From Eurosta solidaginis (taxonomy: Eukaryota; Arthropoda; Insecta; Diptera; Tephritidae), in NCBI RefSeq assembly GCF_040869045.1, contig NC_090320.1, positions 144,296,941-144,360,940 on the forward strand: DNA of 64,000 nucleotides, written 5' to 3'. Shown piece by piece: positions 20,646 through 32,084 of the stretch (positions are counted from its first letter, which is position 1; every line of letters begins with the position of its first letter). The notes beneath the pieces are model-generated. The model saw only the letters and a list, made by a program, of their open reading frames with translations. It searched no databases and had not been told where the DNA came from. Position numbers and translations under genes: made by a program.

Positions 20646-21866
20646 GTTATAATAATAAATAATAATAATAAAATTAAATCTTAGATCGCTTACCTAACCG
20701 AAACCAAAAATATACGTACCAACAGTAACTATCAAAAAGTGATATTGATACTTTTATTGTGATGAGAAATGATATAAATTAGTAGTTGTCTAATTCACTG
20801 TATTCTTGGTGCTTGCTTATATTACTAACTAATAAAATAGGAAAACCAACCTTTTTCATTCAACTCCGTGTATTTATGTAAAAAAACCATTAAAATTTGG
20901 AATAAAAAATGGTGCGATATATCGTGGCCATTAAGTGCTGGAAGATCCGGGAAGAGACGAGCTCATCGCCTTGCCAAGAAAAGTGCACATTAATTAATAC
21001 TGGTCAGGTGTGCTGGGTTTCGATTTCCTACCGGTAAATTCAAGAATATTGAATGAATTTGGAAGGAAATAGATTTGAGTGCTCATTGAGTACATGAAGT
21101 TCCGGGAAGAGACAAACCCCGGAAGCATTGCCTTTCCATAAAAAGGGCAGAAGATATTTGCTTTGAGAATTTTTTAATGAACTTACTGTGTTGATTTTCC
21201 TGAAAAAATTTTAACTAAATTCCTGGTGCAAAATTAATTAAAAAATTATAGAAATTATAAAATATTTATTTTAGAAAATATTTACTCAAGAAGAGGAAAA
21301 TTTGATTGAAATCCAAATATTTGTTGGAGTGTACCGATTTTGTCTGCATAGGCAAAACGAAAATCAAAACGTAAAAAGCTGACCCCTACGTTATCGCCTT
21401 ATTCTCTATCACGAACAGCTGCTGTGAAAACGAGAACGAAGTGTCAGAAGCAAAGGATGAAAGCAAATTTGACAATTGCTTTCGTGCAGTAAACGAAAAC
21501 GTAAGCATCAGATTACCATAAGCAGACGATATCCCAAACGCAGGTATCGTTCGTTAAAGGTGTCGTTCGCCAAGCAAAATGAGGCTGTAAATCTCCTTAT
21601 TGCACAAACATTTGCATTCATGTACATACAAACATATCAAAATTAACTGTTTAAAATTTTTAAAGAAATATTAAAAATTTTTTAAGGAGTATTTTTCAAG
21701 AGATGTAGACATTCTTAACTATTAATAACATTAACACGCTTATATATTTATGCGCGCTGTAAAGCGGATATGAAATAAAATAATATACATATGTACATAC
21801 ATACATCCCTACACACCTATAAATGCACTCCCGAAGTTAAATAAAGAATACAGGAAATAATATTGC
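20646..21866. other. Non-coding DNA upstream of the MPN gene
   Basis: AT-rich sequence with a short AAT-repeat (20650-20675) and no supported exon. I searched by eye for the conserved MPN residues that should precede the exon at 22441 and found none here. Confidence 0.45.
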
Positions 21867-22005
21867 TGACCCGGCCTATGAAAAGGTGGCTTATGACTCA
21901 AACAATAAATTGCTAGAAACAGCTGTTAAAGATAAACAAGGCATTTCTTCAGTAGTTTACTTTTTTTGTTTTTAGTCATAAGCCACCTTTTCATAGGCCG
22001 GGTCA
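21867..22005. mobile_element. MITE with perfect 32-bp terminal inverted repeats
   Basis: Arms at 21867-21898 and 21974-22005 are perfect reverse complements (starting TGACCCGGCCTATG) around a 75-bp AT-rich core. Total length is 139 bp. No clear target duplication was found, so the superfamily is not assigned. It lies 436 bp before the first visible exon of the MPN gene. Confidence 0.85.
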
Positions 22006-22440
22006 CATTGATACAATTGTTAACAGCGGAAGTACTGCTAACAAAAGCACTGCTATAAATCCAGTGTTACAAAGCTCTTGAGCGCGCCTAAAATATCATT
22101 AAAAAATGTAGAATTAGTATGTACCTAATAGTGTATAAAGGAATAGCAACAACTTCATCGCAATATTTAAAGACCAATTGCAAAGCGATCAACGGAGCAT
22201 TCATATGGCTAAGTGGTTTATGAATATTGCAGATTTCGAGTTCAATACTCAGCTTACGAAAAGCTGAAATTCAGAAACATATCCTAGTAACCATCGCCAT
22301 TTGTAAACATTGTAATTTTTCTCTAAAATCAATAACAAAAACAATTGTATGAAGCACTATGAACATGTCTCGCTAATTAAATACATACTTTGATAACTAT
22401 AAAAATAATGTTAGTGACACAACTTAATATATATTTTCAG
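22006..22440 (+). other. Intron ending at the MPN exon
   Basis: Non-coding, ending in the acceptor TATATATTTTCAG (22428-22440) directly before the coding exon. The start of this intron was not identified; it may lie beyond the window. Confidence 0.6.
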
Positions 22441-25439
22441 CTTTAACAATAAATAAGGCATACCCCTGTCGAAATACGTATTTCGATTCGCAATTAGCCT
22501 TAGAAGAAGAGCACAAAATAAAGGGAATGCTTTTGAAAGATCAGCTTTTGTTGGTAGGCTGGTATCATTCTCATCCCAAGTTTCAAGCGGAACCTTCGTT
22601 ACGCGACTGCGACGCTCAGCTGGATTTTCAAATTCGAATGCGTGGCTACTCAGATGTTACCTACACTCCATGCATCTCCACAATAATATGTGAGTACTAT
22701 TAAATGAGGTCAAATATTATATTCTCCATTAAAACTTTGATTTTATATTCCCAAATAGCTCCGTACTATGATGAAAATCCAACGTTAGAATCAGTTATAA
22801 GGTCTATCTGGGTTATACCCCCAACCGAAACTAAGCACAATTTGGAATATGGACGTCCGATGTTAATAGAATACTCAGTGTTGTTAGATAAGAACCTATC
22901 CGAATATTTACGTTGCGAACTACAAGCTTGTGCCAAATATTACGCATTACTCCGCAGTGAATTCGTGCAATTTGGTAGCGTGTTTAATGAAGACATTACT
23001 TTCCTAGAAAAGCTTAAGAGTTCCTTACATTCAAAGTTTCCTGTAAATCCTAATAATACTTCGTTATGGAGTTGGATTTGCGAAATTTTAGGTTGCGATA
23101 AAGAAAAGGAATTTATTTCTCCTAAAAAGTTAGACAACACTGATGCCATTGATTCCAACACAGGCCTAAGCGTACAATATTCGACTCAATCTCCAACCGC
23201 TGATCTAGGGAAAGGCTCACTTAGCAAAACTTTTACATTAGAAAAAGAGGACATTGATAAAAAGGGCAACGAAATTAAAGTGATGTCGCTACAGGAGCAG
23301 CTTTGCCTACCATCAGGACTGAATATGAATCCGGTTCGATCATTTGCACCTTTGGCAACACCAAATATTTTAGTAACAGGAAATATAACCACATTGGCTA
23401 CTGCAAATGCTACGTCTTGCCAAACGCCCATTAATTCAGTGGTTCAACCTTCACATTCTCCTCTGGAACCTGCAAACAAATATGGCAGTAATATCACGTG
23501 TGCTTCATCATCTCTACCTATAACAGAAATTACGTTGCGGGACAGCCCGATTACAGTTCCCTCAAGTTCAGCAAGTCCTGCAAAATTGTCTGAGGTGCCT
23601 ATGCAAAGTCCACCTTCACCACCAAAGTCTGAATCTCCTTTCCGTTCTCAAAATACACCGACTCAAAGTCCCAGAAACAGTTTTAAAATAATACAGAGTA
23701 ATTCAAACATTACCAAGAACGATACCCCTAATACGCGTAAGCCGCAATCGGCATTATTTTCCTCTGCAACAAATGATTTGGTTGCAGCAAGTTTGGCACA
23801 GCTAGCTGGTCAACTAGCACCTAACTTCTTGCAGACTGATATATCTTCTATTTTTCAACAGCACTTGACCGAAAAAAATCATGCCAATTTGCCTCTTAAC
23901 AAATTTATATCTGAAAGGAGTGAAGAACAAAAAACTTCTTTTAATGAAACAGCTCTAAGCGGGTACTCGAAAGATTTTAATCCACCTCATCTTCAGGACT
24001 CATCATTAAAAAATCAAGGAAACCTGGGAAATCATAAAACCAAAACGGAATCTCCGAGGTCGGCTTTACCTCCTAATTTTTCATCAAGTGCTTCAAATGT
24101 TTATAAAACCAAATTATTGAAGGAGTTGGATAATATAAAAAATGATCCTATAAAAATAAGTGAACTTATTCGCTCTCCAGAATATGCTTCTCTATTGTTG
24201 CATCAGGCAGAAGCTCTTGGAGCAACTACCCTTGGTACTCTTGGGCTTGGTTCAGATTTAAATTGTTTAACAGCAAGTAATTTTGTTGCCAAAGATAATT
24301 TATCGCAACATGCAGATTATAGTAATCTAATTCATGCTCCAAAAGCTCTTGGATATGAAGCAGGCGTGCAACAGGGAAAATTTGATGACTTGGATACATT
24401 TCTTCAGCAGCAAATGGGCGCCGTTGCAGCCGCTGCTTTAGTAAACGTGTCATTGTCGTCTTCACTTGGCACATTTAAAAAACAAAATCAATCAGACTCA
24501 TACTCTCAAGCCGACTACAGCTATATTTTGCAAACATATTCGAAGCTATTCGAAACTGGAAATATTTTAAGAGACACAGCGTCTCTGTCGGAAGTAAAAA
24601 TTGCAAATGTATTGACACCATTGCTTTCAACATCTATTGATAACGATTCACATATGTTCGACCCAAACCCCAAGGCTAAAGATATTAGCTCGCGAATCCA
24701 CCAAAATGAAAATGAAAGTCAAAACCATGTGCAGGATTCAATTTTCTATCAGCAGTGCAAAAGTCCCTCAGATTTAAATTCAATATTTGTAACGTCATCA
24801 GCTGCAACGAATTTGTCAATTACAAATAAGCTAATAAGCTCCAATGCAAATACGTTAAGCGTCTCCGCACCTACTGATTCAGCAATGTACTACAGTGCTT
24901 TGCCTCAGGATAAGATGCAGGATTATCCTTATTCACAGCTGCAGCAACGAAAACAGGACAGTAATCTTTTTATATCTCCGGCTGCTTTGATGAAAATACA
25001 AAATGATTCCTTATCCGCAATGATGATGAAGCCACCAAAGCCAGCTTCATCTACTGTATCTTCATTATCACGTACATGTGAAACATCAACATCTCCGGCA
25101 GCTGAGCATATTACCCCAACGAAAACTGGTGTTACATCACCAAGTGCATGCAGTACTGCGAATTCGAAATACAACTTTAGTGCAACAGACCTAGCAGTCT
25201 CGAGTATACAACCCAATACAGCCATATCGGTTTCTTTGGAATCTGGAAATATTTCAACAACGCTGCGAAAACCATCAACAACACCACCGGTCGATCTTAG
25301 TAGCTTTTACAATGAGAGTCAGTTACCTCCTGGCAGCGGATCCATAAAAAAACGAATGGAGTTCTCATCTATTGCAGAATTGGCCGCGCCTCCAGCAAAA
25401 TTTTTTAAAGGAAATGAAGACCCACTTTCTAAAATCTAA
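22441..25439 (+). CDS. MPND: MPN (JAMM) domain-containing protein, MPND/CG4751-like, 3' part
   Basis: Two exons, 22441-22689 and 22759-25439, encode the last 975 residues. The first opens with LTINKAYPCR and carries the zinc-protease JAMM core HSHPKFQAEPSLRD (about residues 40-53), meeting H-x-H-x7-S-x2-D. The upstream Glu of the motif would lie in an exon not found. The MPN fold continues across the intron (YTPCISTII, then SPYYDENPTLESVIRSIW). A helical stretch (CELQACAKYYALLRSEF) follows, then about 750 Ser/Pro/Gln-rich, probably disordered residues. The family comprises JAMM-type isopeptidases linked to chromatin; the target here is inferred only. The methionine at 22704 is inside the intron, not a start. 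No stop or frameshift was seen, so the gene looks intact in this part. Confidence 0.88.
22690..22758 (+). other. 69-bp intron in the MPN gene
   Basis: Donor GTGAGTAC at 22690 and acceptor CCCAAATAG ending at 22758. Splicing joins T with CT to make a Ser codon and gives the continuous MPN reading CISTII-SPYYDE. Confidence 0.88.
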
Positions 25440-25624
25440 ATCATAAATTATGCTTTTTAAAAAAAGGAGATTTGTTAGAGCGTATCACTAAAAAAAGTGG
25501 AAAATGTGGCACCCCTTGGTTGAATATTTCCTTCGTGGAGATTTGAAAAAATTTAAAAAAAATTGTTTTCAGCACCCCAAAAAACAGCGTTAAAACGGTT
25601 AAGGCCATCAAACTAGGTGAGTCA
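25440..25624 (+). other. 3' flank of the MPN gene
   Basis: Follows the stop codon. A-rich stretches occur, but no AATAAA was seen in the first 180 bp. No other feature was seen. Confidence 0.4.
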
Positions 25625-26115
25625 GTTGGTTATTTGCTGTGCTAACTGGCGCCAATTGGTAGAATCAAGGGAACTCAAATCGTTTTCCACCTTGTCCGTC
25701 CAGCGGAGTGGAGGCCGCCCTCTTCCTCTGCTTCCATAGGCGGATTTCGATAAGTGACTTATAAAGCATGCTCTTCATTTAGAGAGGCCTTTACTTTTCA
25801 AGTGCTTACTCAGCCCAAAGCAGAATTTGCTGTCAAGGCTCATTCCTTGCTGGATTTTAAGACTGACGTTGTTGTTTGTGTTAATACTGGTTATAAAATA
25901 AACAAGGTATTTTACTATTTCGAAACTAGGGCGTGGTTGCCAAGAAGCAGATGCGCTGACTCTATGCTTAATGACAGTAGGTACTTTGTTTTGTCCTCAG
26001 TCACCATCGAACCCATCGTTTACGATTTTTTCCAATTTCGAGTAAACAAAACCTACTAATGTTGTAAGCTTCCGCCAGTAATTGCACGTTTTTAAGATTA
26101 CTAGCAGATCTGGCA
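25625..26115 (-). mobile_element. RTE-type LINE relic
   Basis: Matches the minus-strand RTE at 59034-59900 with many changes and internal deletions. Shared blocks include AACTGGCGCCAATTGG, CGTTTTCCACCT and TTTTACTATTTCGAAA. It contains the end of the ORF (thumb region) and a piece around the YADD region, but no usable frame. Confidence 0.7.
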
Positions 26116-26231
26116 GATGTTGTTCTGCCCTAAATTTTGTCTATCTGTATACATTTTAATACGCTTTTCCCGTCTAACTCAGCCCTCTTCATCCCTTACT
26201 GCCAGTCCCAGAGGGTGGTATGTATTTTGTT

Positions 26232-26303
26232 CCAGTCCCATTCAGAGTCCCACTCCGAGTCGCAGTCCCAGTCCTAGTCCTAATCCCAGTCCCAGTCCAT
26301 CTC
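26232..26303. repeat. Hexanucleotide microsatellite (CCCAGT)n-like
   Basis: Degenerate repeat of CCAGTC/CCNAGT units within about 70 bp. Confidence 0.8.
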
Positions 26304-26503
26304 TTGGCTACTTCCTTTAAAAAAGGATCGTAAATACTGTTATAGGCAAATTTATATACCAAATTTCAGACTAATCGAGTAGGACGTATCTAAATAGGTA
26401 TGTGGCTATTATTAGTTCATGTCTTAATTTCGGTTTCGCATGCATATTTATCAGTTTTGCTAGGTTGATGCGACTAAATCGAATATCCCAATGAAAATTA
26501 CTT

Positions 26504-26576
26504 TAAAGCTCTCAGCAACAGCTTTCATTTGATATCCATATTCTATAAACACATTCTAGGGGTAGCCGGCCCACGT
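26504..26576 (+). repeat. Dispersed repeat module, copy 1
   Basis: Contains CAGCTTTCATTTGATATCC followed by CTATAAACACATTCTAGGGG. Related modules sit at 30891-30946 and 30998-31067, on the other side of the gypsy insertion. The gypsy element therefore landed in a pre-existing repeat block. Confidence 0.75.
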
Positions 26577-26634
26577 CAGTGTGTGGCGTTACCAATTCGT
26601 TTCATACATAACATTTTTCCTTCCTCTGCAGGAG

Positions 26635-27451
26635 TTAAAGTGAGAATGGAACTCTCGGTTTCCTTTGTCTGGTCGACCTCCGAGGGGCTGCCGGCGTCTC
26701 GCTTAGTTCCGGCTCTCTTTCCTGTGTCGCCTGCCATGCTGGTGTTGAATGCGATGGCGGTGTATCGTCCTGTATTATTGTAGTGTTGGGAGTAGAGAAC
26801 CCTTCCAAATCTTCTTCTGATCCCAATGATATATTTTGTGGTGATTCTATGGGTGCTTCGACTTCTTCGTGGTTTTCTACTATACCCGATGCAGCTGTGC
26901 CGTTCTCTTTAGCTGCAACCCTCGTTTCATGATGATTCACTTCCGGTGTTGCTTTATCGGGCCCCGCGTGTGACTTCCGTATTTGGTCTACATGTATTTT
27001 TATCATTTTCCCATTGAATTGTATTTGATAGTGAAGATCCCCTAGACGGGCGTGTATTGTTCCTTTGAGCTACTTAGAAATTCGCGGGTTACCCGACAGG
27101 AAGTATACGTTTTGATTTACCTTGAACTCTTTTCCCTTTTTCTTGAGATGCATGTATTGTTTTTCCTCTACTTTCCTCGAGATTTCCTCTGGTCGAATCA
27201 AGTCCAATCGTGTTCGTAGCTGCCGCCCCATAAACAATAGTGCTGGCGAGGTGCCTGTTGTCGAATGTGGTGAATTTTTGTACTGTCTCAAGAATTCGTT
27301 TATGTTTTCCTGCAAAGAACTATTCGTGGTACCCATTGCTTTCAATGCGTTCTTGACCGTCTGTACGCTTCGCTCTGCTTGTCCATTAGTTGCCGGGTGA
27401 TACGGTGCTGAGTATTTGTGATATTTAACACCGACTGTAGTTAGGAAGTTG
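26635..27451 (-). pseudogene. gypsy integrase C-terminus and tail
   Basis: 27070-27345 encodes the end of the integrase (NEFLRQYKNSPHSTTG, MGRQLRTRLDL) and a chromo/GPY-like end (NQNVYFLSGNPRISK). After a stop, 26635-27006 gives the tail ending in RRSTRQRKPRVPFSL, as in K02A2.6-type elements. Frames are separate from the upstream pol. Confidence 0.8.
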
Positions 27452-28702
27452 TTAAATTCCGCGGACGTGAAATTTGTTCAGCAACATTGCTCCTTCGAAC
27501 GGCCCCGCATAGTCAATATGAATGCGTTCCCACGGTCCCTTGGGATACTCCCAATGATGATCGCCACTTTTCCCGGGTTTGTTTGCCTGTTTTGCACATG
27601 ATTCGCATTTGTTCGCCATGTTCTCGATATCATTGTCAATGCCCGGCCAGTATATGAATGAGCGGGCGATTCCTTTCATCTTGACAATCCCTAGGTGTGA
27701 TGTGTGTAAATTGTCAATCAGTTTAGCTCTGTACTTTGGTGGAATGACGACGCGATGCTCGAACATCAAACATCCTGACGATAGCTTGTAACTCACTTCT
27801 GGGGACTTGTGTCCTGTTCTCTTCAAGCATTGACCTGTTTCCAGCAGTTTAATTATTTTACTCAGTCGCTCGTCTTTTCTGGATTCGTTTGCAATTTTGT
27901 CGGATCTTAATGGTAATTGGTTGATTTGGCGAATCACAAAGTTGTCGAACTCGTCGTATTCGTCTGGATTATCTGTATATGCCTGCCGCACATGTCCCAC
28001 CTGTAATGGTTGCTGTCGTAGAGGGTGGGCCCGTGAAAGATAGTCGGCGTTAGCGTTTGCATTTGAATTTTTATACACCACTTCGAAATCGAATCTACTC
28101 AGAAAGTGTGCGTAATTAGCCATTCTGCTAATGCAAAGTACTGGTAGAGACTTGTCTGGCTGTAAAATTTGTGACAACGGTTTATGATCTGTGATTAGCG
28201 TGAAATGACGCGCGTACAAATATTTGAAAAATTTCTGAACTGCCCATACTATTGCCAGTGCCTCTTTGTCCATCTGTGGGTATCGCTGTTCTGTAGTATT
28301 CAGTGTTCGACTTGCGTATGCAATGGGTCGTTCAGTTCCGTTCTCTAAGCGATGTGACAGCACCGCTCCCAACCCTGTTTGACTCGCGTCCGTCGCTAGT
28401 AGAACCGGTAGTGCCGGGTTGTAGGGTATCAAGACTTGTGGAGAAACCAGCGCCTGTTTTAGATACTCAAAGGCTGAATTTGCCTCTTTGGACCAGTGAA
28501 ATTTTTCGCTTTTCAGCATATTGCGCAATGGTCGCGCTCTCTTCGCCAGGTCTGGGATAAATGCACTATAGTAAGTAGCTTTTCCTAAAAACAGCTGTAG
28601 CTCCTCCACATTCGTTGGTTTGGGGCTATTCAGTACAGCTTCAATGTGTTTGTCAGATTTATGCACCCCCTGTGCGTCGATGCGATGGCCTAAAAACTCC
28701 AC
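27452..28702 (-). pseudogene. gypsy RT end, RNase H and integrase start
   Basis: 416 open codons. They hold the RT connection (FLGHRIDAQGVH), RNase H (LLATDASQTGLGAVL; MDKEALAIVWAVQKF; ITDHKPL) and the integrase zinc-binding and core start (HTSHLGIVKMKGIAR, CESCAKQANKPGK, HIDYAGPFEGAM with the first catalytic Asp). After 27475 the sequence jumps to the region before NGQAERS, so the second catalytic Asp and its surroundings are deleted. Confidence 0.88.
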
Positions 28703-28753
28703 CGATGGAGTAGCAAAAACACACTTTGACTTATTTAAGCGTAGACCATTGCA

Positions 28754-29924
28754 TTATATGCGATTTAGCGTTGTCGCCAAAACCCTCAGCAGCTCTTCAA
28801 AATTTTCCGCGAATACCAAGATGTCATCAAAGAAATTTAAAAAGTTTGGCACTCCTTGCAGGAGCGTCTCCATTTTTCTTTGCCAAATAGCTGGAATATT
28901 TGCTGCCCCATATACCGCACGAGTCGGTCGTACTAGTCCGTGTGTAGCTGTGTTTAATGTCAAAACATGTGCGAAATCATCGTAGATCGTAAGGTGTGTA
29001 TATGCGTCGGTTATATCCAAGTGACAAAATATCGCCGCTTTTTTTCATTTTATTGAACAAGTCTTCCGCTTTAGGAATCGGATGTTCGTCAATAATCATT
29101 CTTGGATTAACCGTTGGTTTGTAATTGCCAGTGATGCGAATATCTCCATTTTTTTTCGCGACTACATGTGTTGCTGAAGCCCATTCCGAATGCTCTACTC
29201 TCACGTAAAAGCTATACTGGATTTTGCGATCTATTTCCTTGGCATACGCCTCTCTCAATGCCATTGGTATTTCGCGTGATCGTGCGAACACTGGTGTGGC
29301 TCCCGCCTTCAGATTCACTTTTTCAGGCGGCCCTCTCAACTTACCCGCTGTCGTGTCAAAGACTTCTTCGTAACTTACAAGGATATGTTGCAGCCGTTCT
29401 CGTTGATTTTCTGAAAGTTTTGGCGCGGTTGAACTTATAGAGTTAATTTGCCTTGCTGACGAAAATAGCTCCGAAAAGTTAATTTCACGTGCGAACTGTG
29501 AGATCCATTCTCTGCCGCAAAGTGTATCGAATATCCTCCCCATTGATGCGGTTACTACAACCCTACCCATGCAGTTCACTATATGCCCCGTGTAGCTTGT
29601 AAATCGTCTATCTGTTTTTAATAATCTAAAATTCGGTTTTATAGTGCGAAGAGTTTTATAATTAATAATGGCGCATGGGGCACCCGTATCAAGCTCCATC
29701 TGTATTTGCTTTCCATCGATATTTACGTGAAGCATTTTTCTGTCTACTGCTTTACATACATTAATGTTGTTCAGCTGCTGAACTGGTTCGAGCTCATCCT
29801 CTGAAATCTGATCTAGTTTTGCCTTGCACACTTTTGCAATGTGGCTCAATTTTCCACACGAAAAACATTTGGAGCTACTGAATTTGCAGTCTTTTCTGCT
29901 GTGTTGGCCCCACATCCGTAACAA
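28754..29924 (-). pseudogene. gypsy protease and reverse transcriptase
   Basis: 28977-29924 encodes the second zinc knuckle, the aspartic protease (MELDTGAPCAIIN) and RT fingers (HVVAKKNGDIRITGNYKPTV). A short shift near 29020 moves to 28754-29020, which carries MDITDAYTHL (first RT Asp) and NFFDDILVF for the catalytic box, with Phe-Phe before the Asp pair. A stop near 28753 precedes the next segment. Confidence 0.85.
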
Positions 29925-30685
29925 TTTGCGGATTTTTCTTTTGGCTTCTTGGTCAACTTTTCAGCATTTGCATTTCTTTTTGTTTTGACTGGTTCGTATC
30001 CCAGTTTAAACGTTGGTTCACTTGGTTGTTCCCACTCTGTACACTTCAGATCTGTTGTTGCACTTTGTGTTAGTTCGATTGTGTGCGCAATTTCGTATGC
30101 CTCAGTAAAATTGTTTGGTTTTTTACTTATAACCTCATTGCAAATATAGCGTGACTCCACGCCATACAGTAACTGCTCTGTTAACATCCTATACAAAAAG
30201 TCGCCATATTCACAATATGCAGCACCCTTTTTTAAACGAAGTGCGTACTCGGCAATCGATTCGCCTTTTTCTTGCTTACTTTGTCTAAATTTGATACTTT
30301 CAGCATACTTGTTCCGTGAGCCATCAAAATGGCGAATTAACACGGTTTTTATTTCATTGTATTTCAGCGAGTCAGGCGTCTTTGGGCTAACAAGTATTTT
30401 TAGTGCGGCGTTCAGCTCTGCCCCCATATGCACGAGTACGAATTTGCGTTGTTCCTCTTCTGGAACTTTGCTCAGCTGTAAGGCCCAATCTACGCATGTG
30501 AAAAAATCCTGCACTGAGGATTTGTCTTCTGACTTGTATTCTGCAATACTAAACGGTGGCGGTTTGGTTGCTGCCCGCTGATTTGCATTTGCCCCAGCAC
30601 TGTGGGACGCCCCCTCTACAGCCTCGCGAATTGGCCCTGCCAATGCATCCATCACCCTCTTCAAATCTTCCGGTGTGAGGCTCAT
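29846..30685 (-). pseudogene. gypsy gag
   Basis: About 280 codons from ATG at 30685, a Gag capsid region (DFFTCVDWALQLSKVPEEEQ; HFDGSRNKYAESIKFRQ) typical of K02A2.6-like gypsy elements. The frame shifts inside the first CCHC knuckle (CYGCG) near 29900. The knuckle continues in the frame of 28977-29924 as GQHSRKDC and CFSCGKLSHIAKVC, so one frameshift separates gag from pol here. Confidence 0.85.
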
Positions 30686-30721
30686 CTTTTTAATCCCATT
30701 TTTGACACCACTTTTGTATAT

Positions 30722-30890
30722 GTATATTTACTCAGTTTATTTAATATGAGCGAATATGAACATTTCAATATAAAATGTGTTAATACTAAAAAATAAAAAA
30801 GAACAAAAAAGAATAAGCAAAAACAGAGTTGCCAAAATGATAGTAAATTAATTCAGTGTGTGGCTTTACCACTTCGTTTCATACATAACA
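30722..30890 (-). repeat. gypsy 5' LTR (approximate)
   Basis: Starts TGTTATGTATG at 30890 on the minus strand and runs to the candidate primer site near 30715. The 3' partner is truncated, so the inner boundary is an estimate. Confidence 0.6.
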
Positions 30891-31067
30891 GTTTGATATC
30901 CGTTTTCTATAAACACATTCTAGGGGTACCCGGGTCCACGTTTTGGCCTATAAATCGAGACTCTAGCAACCCATGGGTATGAAAACTACCATCTACTAAA
31001 GCACTCATCAACAGCTTTCATTTGATATCCATATTCTATAAACACATTCTAGGGGTACCCGGGTCCA
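30891..31067 (+). repeat. Dispersed repeat module, tandem copies 2 and 3
   Basis: Two copies of the TTTGATATCC...ATTCTAGGGGTACCCGGGTCCA module, about 129 bp apart (30892 and 31021). From memory such units form tandem arrays in tephritid genomes. Confidence 0.75.
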
Positions 31068-31219
31068 ATATCTCGAGACCCTGTGTGTCGATCGCAACCA
31101 GACCTATGTGCAAACCACCACGTGAGGTATACGCAACTTATGTGAAAGTTTGAACAAAATCGACCGGCGCATCTCTTCAAACACCGGCTACAAACTAACA
31201 CACATTTTAGGCTTTCTTT
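31068..31219. other. Non-coding DNA
   Basis: Continuation of the repeat-module region; no gene seen. Confidence 0.4.
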
Positions 31220-31350
31220 TTATATATAAGATTGTTCCAGGCAGTTAAGTTCTGCAGCTAGGATTATTTTTTCCAGCTTCAAATTAAACAAAGCACCCTG
31301 ACTGGCTTCGATACGTCTTTTCAAATTCTGACTCAGCCGATGTAGTTTTT
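31220..31350 (-). mobile_element. RTE-type LINE relic
   Basis: Encodes the short conserved piece LKLEKIILAAELN and the following region, matching the minus-strand RTE near 59857-60000 with deletions. Confidence 0.65.
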
Positions 31351-32084
31351 GTTTTTGTAGCGATAAGTTATTGCGATCGTTATCGTTGTTGATGGTCCTT
31401 TGCCGGCTACAGATCCCATACGTCCTGTAACAAGCACCATTCACGTATAAACCCGACCATCTCGGGAGCGATTTAATATGACCACATTGAACTTTGTAGG
31501 CCATTACGCCCCTACTTCCCTAAGGAACTTAGGGTTGTCAGAGCCTCGGTTGCTTAAGGAACAGGATTCGATACGGGTAGGTAACACAAGCAAATGAGCC
31601 AAGATTCCGGAATTGTTGTATTTGTAATCGAATTTGAAAAAAAAGTTTGATGACGTAGCGCTTTTGAAGTTTTTCGATTTATTACATTTCTCTCATATTT
31701 CGCTACCAGTGTTCGGAGTATTTAAAATTATTACCTGAGTAATCGACTACGCCGGAGAAAGAATTAAATTTTTGGAGTATATTTTTTCTTCCTTTTTGAA
31801 AACGGGCGAACAACTAACATCAAATTGATTTGGTGGCTTGGCAATTCCTACGATTGCGTTTTTGCCATGAAATTTTTCTCAACAAAAAAGTTATCTGCCT
31901 TATCAGATTCACATCGAGTCGGCATAAAAGTGTAGGATGACTAAATAATGCTCCCAGAAGCACACCATATTCTGGGCTCTCTCTCCCCGGATATTTACCG
32001 CGAAAAAATATTATTTTTATTTTCGGTTTACCATACATATTTCATGCTCTTCGATACCACGATTGCCGATGATGAAAAACACGC
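31351..32084. other. Unassigned repeat-like DNA
   Basis: No supported gene. A short piece near 31912-31925 (GAGTCGGCATAAAA) resembles part of the tRNA-derived SINE body, but too little remains for a firm call. Confidence 0.35.

Larger units (their letters stand above)
26577..30890 (-). mobile_element. Degraded gypsy-type LTR retrotransposon
   Basis: Minus-strand gag, protease, RT, RNase H, integrase and a C-terminal extension are present. A polypurine tract (complement of 26614-26627) precedes the 3' LTR start at 26613. Only 37 bp of that LTR survive (26577-26613); they match the first 37 bp of the 5' LTR at 30854-30890. Gag starts at 30685. The integrase core is deleted. The tract TGGTGTCAAAAATGGG on the minus strand near 30690-30710 is a candidate primer binding site. 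Confidence 0.85.

Noticed and set aside
22704..22758. ATG at 22704 as the start of the MPN protein
   Set aside because: It lies within a 69-bp intron with good splice sites; the upstream exon carries the catalytic HSHP motif and joins in phase.
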